This document shows, in pieces, positions 31,197 through 35,415 of a stretch of 35,415 nt of DNA (its first letter is position 1; every line of letters starts with the position of its first letter). The DNA is from Actinomycetes bacterium (GTDB lineage: Bacteria; Actinomycetota; Thermoleophilia; Solirubrobacterales; Solirubrobacteraceae). Position numbers and translations under genes: made by a program. The stretch covers positions 1-35,415 of the forward strand of contig JAJYUP010000019.1 of the NCBI GenBank assembly GCA_021792455.1, read 5' to 3'. Below the pieces are notes generated by a model, which was given only the letters and a program-made list of their open reading frames with translations, was not told the origin of the DNA and did not search any database.

Positions 31197-32276
31197 ATGG
31201 GGATCCTCAGCGGCAGAGAGGTTGTAAAGAGGTCGGCGCCCGCAGCGCCGACCTCCTCTGCGCCGTCCTCGCCCGCGGACACCGATGCGCTTGCGGCCAT
31301 CGTCAGGCGCGGCGGGGCGAGGTTGCGAGCGAGGATGCTGCTGATCGAGCGGCATCTCAGACGCGTCACATTGGATGCGGGTGCGCCGCTTGGCGTGCAT
31401 GCGGGTGCGACGATCGCCGCGGGGGGCAAGCGTCTTCGGCCGCTGCTCGTAGTGCTCGCCGCCGAGTCGGCTGGTGGCCCGCCCGCCACGCAGCAGGGAG
31501 AGCGCTCGATCGTGCGTGCAGCGGCGGCTGTCGAGCTCGTTCACTCTGCGACGCTCGTCCACGACGACGTCATCGATGGGGCGCCGCTGCGCAGGGGGTG
31601 CCCGACGATCGCGCAGAGCGCGGGCAGGGAGGTCGCGGTCGCGACGGGTGACCTGCTGTTCTCCAGGGCGTTTGCCGAGCTTGCTCGCAACGGCGACCAA
31701 GCGCAGCTGAAGGCGCTCTCCGATGCGAGCTCAGCGCTCGCTGAGGGTGAGCTTCTCCAGCGCGAGGACGCCTACGCCGCGGTCGTTCCCGTCGAGCGTT
31801 ATCTGAGACGATGCGAGCTGAAGACGGCCGCGCTGTTCGAGGCGGCGTGCAGGCTCGGAGCGCTGATCGCGGTTGGTGGTACGCCAGCGCTCGCCGATGC
31901 CCTTGGCGCCTTCGCGCGCCGAATAGGGCTTGCCTTCCAGCTGCTCGACGACGTGCTCGATGTGTCGGGCCCTGTCGAGCGGACGGGCAAGCCACGGGGG
32001 ACCGATCTGCTCGATGGCACCGTCACGCTGCCGCTGATCCTCGCAAGAGAACGGGACCCTCAGATCGCGCAGGAGGATCTGTTTGCGCTTCGCGACCCAC
32101 TGCTTGCGGAGGCGATGTGCGAGAGGATCGCAGCTACGGGAGCTCTCGAGGATGCGCGGGAGCGGGCTCTCTCGATCGTCGCAGACGCGAAGACAGCTCT
32201 CGCAGGCAGCTGCCTCGACGGCCGGGCCAGCCTACTCGACCTCGTTGCCGACGCGGTCGTCGCGAGGTACAGGTAG
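31197..32276 (+). CDS. Long-chain polyprenyl diphosphate synthase (menaquinone side chain)
   Basis: A 359-residue trans-prenyltransferase that extends allylic diphosphates with isopentenyl diphosphate. AGGKRLRPLLVVLA is the substrate-binding start of the fold. The first aspartate-rich motif, LVHDDVIDGAPLRRG, holds Asp123, Asp124 and Asp127. ATGDLLFSRAFAEL follows. The second, AFQLLDDVLDVSG, holds Asp251, Asp252 and Asp255. Small residues before the first motif suggest a long product such as hepta- to nonaprenyl, but the chain length is inferred. A good AGGAG ribosome site spans the 6-bp gap after menG, so both are one operon. About 45 N-terminal residues are extra. A 17-bp piece of its 3' end recurs just after its stop codon. 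Confidence 0.93.
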   Translation: MGILSGREVVKRSAPAAPTSSAPSSPADTDALAAIVRRGGARLRARMLLIERHLRRVTLDAGAPLGVHAGATIAAGGKRLRPLLVVLAAESAGGPPATQQGERSIVRAAAAVELVHSATLVHDDVIDGAPLRRGCPTIAQSAGREVAVATGDLLFSRAFAELARNGDQAQLKALSDASSALAEGELLQREDAYAAVVPVERYLRRCELKTAALFEAACRLGALIAVGGTPALADALGAFARRIGLAFQLLDDVLDVSGPVERTGKPRGTDLLDGTVTLPLILARERDPQIAQEDLFALRDPLLAEAMCERIAATGALEDARERALSIVADAKTALAGSCLDGRASLLDLVADAVVARYR

Positions 32277-32295
32277 CTCTGCCTCGACGGCCGGG
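32210..32295. repeat. 17-bp direct repeat flanking the stop codon of the polyprenyl synthase gene
   Basis: CTGCCTCGACGGCCGGG occurs inside the gene (32210-32226) and again exactly 69 bp later (32279-32295), just after the TAG stop. The match is perfect over 17 bp. Confidence 0.85.
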
Positions 32296-32423
32296 TGTGC
32301 CGCGCGGCCTGAGAGCTCGTGCCGGCTCGACCGCGCTTCGAGCTGCGGCTTTCTACGTACGTCGAATCGTGCCGCGCTGGCGCACATCGTCGTCCGCGTG
32401 CGCAGCCTCAGAAGGTCAGAGGG

Positions 32424-32457
32424 CGAACGGCAGGATCGGTCAGAAATCGAACGGCAG
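32424..32457. repeat. 24-bp-spaced repeat spanning the 3' end of the 32856 gene
   Basis: CGAACGGCAG occurs at 32424-32433 and 32448-32457, 24 bp apart. Read on the minus strand, the copy in the gene codes ILPFDF then TGA; the next copy, beyond the stop, would code ILPFAL then TGA. A gene tail including its stop codon appears duplicated. Confidence 0.75.
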
Positions 32458-32856
32458 TATCAGGCCACCGTTCAGGGCGTTGACGAAGCGCTCGATCTCC
32501 TCTGACATGTTCGCGCTCGTCACCTGCTTCAGGTCGCGCAGCAGAGACGCTGCGGCACCCTCGAGCTCCTGCTCGAGGCGCTGCACCTGATCACGCTCGA
32601 ACACCCCCTCGCGCGTCGCCTCGCACTCTGGACAGCGCAGGAGGATGCGCCATGCGCCGTCCGCTTCCCTGCTCCAGCTCACAGGTTCGACGAGCTTGCT
32701 CATGCAGTGGAAGCAGTCGTGCAGCTCGAGGCCTCCAGCGCCCGATGACGCGCTCCTCGCCTCCGCGCCGACGCCGTTGTGGTAGACGACCTCGATCTCA
32801 CGGCCGTCGAAGAGGCGCACGCGGTGGTGGATGTTGAAGCGCTCCTCTGGTCTCAT
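32440..32856 (-). CDS. Conserved small protein with paired CxxC (zinc-ribbon-like), unknown function
   Basis: A 138-residue protein. HDCFHCMSKLVEPVSW (about 46-61) and ILLRCPECEATREGVFE (about 70-86) provide two CxxC knuckles separated by about 25 residues, a zinc-ribbon layout. The N-terminal part, HHRVRLFDGREIEVVYH, looks like a beta hairpin. After the ribbon comes a charged helix (RDQVQRLEQELEGAAASLLRDLKQ). I recall similar short conserved proteins in actinobacteria without assigned function. The ATG at 32856 has no clear ribosome site or -10. It is flanked by the menaquinone genes and by divergent tatC. Its 3' end carries a 24-bp tail duplication. Confidence 0.78.
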   Translation of the reverse strand: MRPEERFNIHHRVRLFDGREIEVVYHNGVGAEARSASSGAGGLELHDCFHCMSKLVEPVSWSREADGAWRILLRCPECEATREGVFERDQVQRLEQELEGAAASLLRDLKQVTSANMSEEIERFVNALNGGLILPFDF

Positions 32857-32940
32857 CGTCGTTGCGCTGCTCTCATGTGGCTGATCGTCTCCTTGATCGG
32901 CCGGCGGAGGCAGCCCCTTTAGTGCTGGATGCGCTGTTGC

Positions 32941-33010
32941 GCAGCGAGCGCCGCCCAGCCGCAGCGAGCGCCGCCCAGCCGCAGCGAGCGCCGCCCAGCC
33001 GCAGCGAGCG
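32941..33010. repeat. Perfect 20-bp tandem repeat (3.5 copies) upstream of tatC
   Basis: Three identical 20-bp units at 32941, 32961 and 32981, each beginning GCAGCGAGCGCCGCCCAGCC, followed by the first 10 bp of a fourth. A decayed unit may follow at 33021. The perfect identity suggests recent expansion. It is intergenic, between two divergent genes, about 55 bp before the tatC -10. Confidence 0.97.
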
Positions 33011-33065
33011 CGTCACAGGCGCTCCGAGCGAGGCCGAGCTGGTGCGGCCTTCCACTGCGCTCAGC

Positions 33066-33071
33066 TAACCT
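33066..33071 (+). promoter_or_regulatory. Possible -10 element of tatC
   Basis: TAACCT, identical to the hemB -10. Transcription would start near 33078, about 50 nt before tatC. An eight-codon ORF (ATG 33100 to TGA 33126, MQRGEGWR) lies in this leader and ends 3 nt before the tatC ATG. Confidence 0.4.
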
Positions 33072-33129
33072 GGGTGGCCGACTGCCGTCGTGCGCTCAGA
33101 TGCAGCGAGGCGAGGGCTGGCGGTGATTG

Positions 33130-34224
33130 ATGGCCACAGCGATCCGGATGATCCGCCACGAGGACCACCTCAGCCTCGTGGACCACCTCGATGAGCTCCG
33201 CTCCCGACTCATCGTGTGCGTGCTCGCCTTTGGCGTCGCCTTTGGTGTGTGCTTCTGGCAGAACCACGCTCTGCTGCGGATCGTCAACGCGCCGCTCAAG
33301 CATGAGACCTCGCGGCAGGTCGCGAGGGGCGAAGGGCCTCTTGGCGGCATCTGGAAGGCGCAGCAGAGTGTTCGTGCGGTCTCGAAGACAGACCAGGCGC
33401 TGGTGCAGACGCTTCTGAAGCCCTCGAGTGGCCTCGCTCTGTCTGGCCCAGCGCGCGCTGAACTTGCCCGCCAGCTGTCGCAGATGAAGAGGGACGTCGC
33501 CTCGCTTCCACGCAAGCCGTCAGGGGCGAACCCGACGACGATCGGCTTCGGTGAACCGTTCACGACGACGCTGACCGTCACCTTCTACATCGCGATTCTG
33601 CTCTCTCTGCCGGTGATCCTCTTCGAGCTCTATGGCTTCGTGCTGCCTGCGTTCACGCCCCAGGAGCGGCAGGTCGCGCTGCCGCTGCTGCTCGCCGTTC
33701 CCCTCCTGTTCGGGCTTGGCGTCGCCTTTGGCTACTACATCGTGCTGCCTGCCGCCGTCCACTTCTTCGAGAACTTCAACAGCTCGCAGTTCAACGTGCT
33801 CGTGCAGGGCGGCTCCTACTACAAATTCGCCGTGATCGTGCTCGTCGCGCTTGGGTTCGTCTTCCAGGTGCCAGTCGTCATCCTCGCCGCGACCTCCGCG
33901 GGCATCGTCACCCCGAAGCAGCTGCGAAAAGGCAGACGCTACGCGTTCCTCGTCTGCGCGATCATCGCAGCCTTCATCCCTGGCGAAGTGATCACGATGG
34001 TGCTCGAGACTATCCCCCTCTACATCCTCTACGAGCTGAGCATCCTGATCGCCGCGTTCGTCGATCGCAGGCGCGTGCGCCGCGAGCAGGCGGAGGCGAG
34101 AAGCCTCGCTCTCGCGACCGCCGGCGGCTACTCGCACGCCTCGCCCGATGACGGCCTCGGATCATCCGTCCAGGAGATGATCGACCACGTCGACCCCGAG
34201 CTCCACCGGCCTGACGAGCTGTGA
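33130..34224 (+). CDS. tatC: Sec-independent protein translocase subunit TatC, with enlarged first loop
   Basis: The receptor for twin-arginine signal peptides in the cytoplasmic membrane. LSLVDHLDELRSRLIVCVL (about 15-33) is the TatC N-terminal signature with the Glu used in signal recognition. Six helices can be placed. TTTLTVTFYIAILLSLPVILFELYGFVLPAF and FGYYIVLPAAVHFF are strongly family-like. At 364 residues it is well over the usual 240-260. Most of the excess is a soluble, Lys/Arg/Gln-rich insert at about 58-135 between the first and second helices, in the extracytoplasmic loop; the rest is a C-terminal tail. ATG 33130 directly follows a TTG (33127). No tatA/tatB gene is in the window. 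The Rieske protein QcrA nearby is a likely substrate. Confidence 0.93.
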   Translation: MATAIRMIRHEDHLSLVDHLDELRSRLIVCVLAFGVAFGVCFWQNHALLRIVNAPLKHETSRQVARGEGPLGGIWKAQQSVRAVSKTDQALVQTLLKPSSGLALSGPARAELARQLSQMKRDVASLPRKPSGANPTTIGFGEPFTTTLTVTFYIAILLSLPVILFELYGFVLPAFTPQERQVALPLLLAVPLLFGLGVAFGYYIVLPAAVHFFENFNSSQFNVLVQGGSYYKFAVIVLVALGFVFQVPVVILAATSAGIVTPKQLRKGRRYAFLVCAIIAAFIPGEVITMVLETIPLYILYELSILIAAFVDRRRVRREQAEARSLALATAGGYSHASPDDGLGSSVQEMIDHVDPELHRPDEL

Positions 34225-34375
34225 GCGCGATCGACTTCGCGGCTTCTGCCCTCCATCGGATCCTCACCTCGCGAGCTCCACGGGCACGGTGACCCCTGAT
34301 GTCGACGGGCCCGTCGAGCCGTGATCTCCACCGGCCCTGCGAGCTCTGCCCTCCGCCGGCCTGGCGAGTCTCGAC
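34201..34375. repeat. Seven-unit degenerate 25-bp lattice starting in the tatC tail
   Basis: Units start every 25 bp at 34201, 34226, 34251, 34276, 34301, 34326 and 34351. Five of the seven begin CTCC[AG][CT]CGG or CTCCACGGG; 34301 begins GTCGACGGG; 34226 is the most decayed. The first unit consists of the last codons and stop codon of tatC (Leu-His-Arg-Pro-Asp-Glu-Leu-stop). The array fills nearly all the gap up to the next promoter. Confidence 0.85.
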
Positions 34376-34431
34376 CTGCGCTCAGCTAGATTGTCCTCAT
34401 CTGCACGAGCTTTCCTCACCACCGCTGCTCC

Positions 34432-34437
34432 TAGAAT
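34432..34437 (+). promoter_or_regulatory. -10 element of the TPR gene (leaderless type)
   Basis: TAGAAT followed by 6 nt and the ATG at 34444, with no Shine-Dalgarno. Confidence 0.6.
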
Positions 34438-34443
34438 CGACTC

Positions 34444-35274
34444 ATGCTCTTTGATCTCAGATCGCGCGGTCGCCGCCGCACCGTCCAGGTCGTCTACCTC
34501 GGTCTCGCCGGGCTGATGGCCCTCGGCCTCATCGGCTTCGGCATCGGCGGCGGCTTCGGCGGCGGCGGCCTCTTCGAAGGCCTGAGCAGGCAGACAGGCA
34601 GCCGCGGAGCGAGCTTCAGCTCAGAGGTCCGCTCGGCTGAAAAGCGGATCGCCGCCCACCCGAGCGAAGCTGCAGCCTGGGCGGCGCTCACAGAAGCGGA
34701 TCTGCATCAGGCGAGCGGGGCCGAATACTACGACTCGAACACCGGCACCTACACCGCGAAGGGCAAGCAGGAGCTGCAAAAGGCGGCGAGCGCTTGGAGT
34801 CGCTACCTGCAGATCGAACCGAAGAACCCAAGCCCGCGGATCGCTGAGCACATGTCGAGCGTGTTCTCCGTCGAAGCGCTCGACGAACCGGCGAAGGCGG
34901 TCGAAGCCCTGCAGATCGTCATCGCCGCGAAGCCGGAAAGCGCCGCCCTCTACTCTGCGCTTGCGGAGTACGCCTACCTCGCCCACAACGAACGGGAGGG
35001 CGATCTCGCGAGCAGGAAGGCGATCTCGCTTGCACCGAAGTCGAAGCGGCCCCTGCTCGAACTCGAATTCGAAAAGATGAAGAAGCAGGCGAAAGGCACC
35101 ACGAGCACCTCCGCCACGGCTACCTCCAGCACCTCTGCGGCAGCTGCCTCCAGCACCTCCGCCGCGGCCACTTCGAGCACGTCTAAGACAGGCGCCTCGA
35201 GCAGCACCGCCTCGGCCACCTCCACTTCGGCGCACAATTCGAGCGAAAGCAGATCCTCCTCCGCGACGAAATAG
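34444..35274 (+). CDS. Membrane-anchored tetratricopeptide-repeat-like protein with Ser/Thr-rich tail
   Basis: A 276-residue protein. A basic start (RSRGRRR) precedes one membrane helix (VVYLGLAGLMALGLIGFGI, about 16-34) and a Gly-rich hinge. The middle, about 60-205, is helical with TPR-like pairs: AHPSEAAAWAALTEADLHQA, AASAWSRYLQIEPKNP, AVEALQIVIAAKPESAALYSALAEYAY and ASRKAISLAPKS. The last 60 residues are a low-complexity Ser/Thr/Ala tail built on an 8-residue STSA repeat. The positive N-terminus predicts that the TPR part lies outside the membrane. Function unknown; TPRs usually hold partner proteins. A TAGAAT -10 sits 6 nt before the ATG. Confidence 0.82.
   Translation: MLFDLRSRGRRRTVQVVYLGLAGLMALGLIGFGIGGGFGGGGLFEGLSRQTGSRGASFSSEVRSAEKRIAAHPSEAAAWAALTEADLHQASGAEYYDSNTGTYTAKGKQELQKAASAWSRYLQIEPKNPSPRIAEHMSSVFSVEALDEPAKAVEALQIVIAAKPESAALYSALAEYAYLAHNEREGDLASRKAISLAPKSKRPLLELEFEKMKKQAKGTTSTSATATSSTSAAAASSTSAAATSSTSKTGASSSTASATSTSAHNSSESRSSSATK
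35104..35199 (+). repeat. In-frame 24-bp tandem repeat in the TPR gene (four copies)
   Basis: Units at 35104, 35128, 35152 and 35176 each start AGCAC[CG]TC and code Ser-Thr-Ser followed by five small residues. A partial copy (AGCAGCACC) follows at 35200. Confidence 0.9.
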
Positions 35275-35331
35275 GCGTCCGGCTGGCGCTGCAGGAGCCG
35301 GCGCCACGCCGACCTCCTCGGCCCCGACGAG

Positions 35332-35415
35332 CTCGCCTCTGCTGCTCCGTTGGAGCAATCTCGCCTCCGCTGCCTCTCGGCAGACCAGCTCGCCTCTGGT
35401 GCCTCTCGGCGGACC
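35332..35415. repeat. Degenerate 28-29-bp tandem repeat running off the right edge
   Basis: CTCGCCTC occurs at 35332, 35360 and 35389, and CTGCCTCTCGGC-like sequence follows in the second and third units. The array lies downstream of the TPR gene and is cut by the window end, so its full size is unknown. Confidence 0.75.

Noticed and set aside
30156-31700. 514-codon minus-strand open frame across menG and the polyprenyl synthase gene
   Set aside because: Antisense to two certain enzymes; composition is Arg/Pro-rich and no motif is visible.
32941-33010. CRISPR array
   Set aside because: The 20-bp repeats are directly adjacent with no unique spacers, and no cas gene is present.
33100-33126. 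Eight-codon ORF (MQRGEGWR) before tatC as a regulatory leader peptide
   Set aside because: Too short to judge, no ribosome site of its own and not at the predicted transcript start; recorded only as a note in the promoter entry.
1-35415. tRNA, rRNA, riboswitch or insertion sequence
   Set aside because: I looked for cloverleaf-like arms, conserved rRNA stretches, T-box/cobalamin-type leaders and transposase motifs and saw none I could support by eye.

Overview
The window is very GC-rich, densely packed chromosomal DNA with G/C-biased third positions. It looks like a deep-branching high-GC actinobacterium, most plausibly class Thermoleophilia (Solirubrobacter/Conexibacter-like). That placement is inferred from gene content and codon bias, not from any search. 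I see no rRNA, tRNA, CRISPR array, insertion sequence or phage gene.

Left part (1-11.9 kb): mixed housekeeping and accessory genes on both strands. A truncated minus-strand gene with a near-perfect sigma70-type promoter lies at the edge. Then come an FAD-dependent oxidoreductase, a SpoU/TrmH RNA methyltransferase, an APS kinase (cysC), a BadF/BadG-type N-acetylglucosamine kinase-like protein, a PfkB kinase, greA, a CHAD protein, a small zinc-ribbon-like protein, a PPOX/F420-type flavoprotein, a lipoprotein, an unusual protein with two TetR modules, and a secreted NlpC/P60-like hydrolase.

Middle (11.9-23.7 kb): GtrA membrane protein, bifunctional-nuclease (DUF151) protein, PLP aminotransferase, a DUF4126-like membrane protein, an alkaline-phosphatase-superfamily phosphodiesterase, a GT-C/GT87-like integral membrane protein whose signal peptide seems to lie upstream of any ordinary start codon, a YmdB-type metallophosphoesterase, an AI-2E-family transporter and an ABC exporter pair.

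Right part (23.8-35.4 kb): a coherent tetrapyrrole and respiratory block. hemB, a fused AhbA-AhbB siroheme decarboxylase, hemL and an unknown protein overlap as one operon. They are followed by a menaquinol:cytochrome c reductase of the split b6/subunit-IV-plus-cytochrome-c type (qcrA-qcrB-qcrC), then menG and a long-chain polyprenyl diphosphate synthase for menaquinone. tatC (the Rieske protein carries a Tat signal) and a TPR membrane protein follow. The set suggests tetrapyrrole precursor synthesis, a siroheme-based haem route, quinone synthesis and the bc complex held together.

Two window-wide patterns stand out. First, many lead genes have a TAnnnT hexamer 6-10 nt before the start codon and no Shine-Dalgarno, the signature of leaderless transcripts. 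Second, short degenerate tandem arrays recur, mostly of 18, 20, 24 or 25 bp period. Some are in-frame linkers. Others begin inside the last codons of a gene and run on past its stop codon; the best is a seven-unit 25-bp lattice after tatC. I regard the repeat pattern and the fused siroheme decarboxylase as the most interesting contents.
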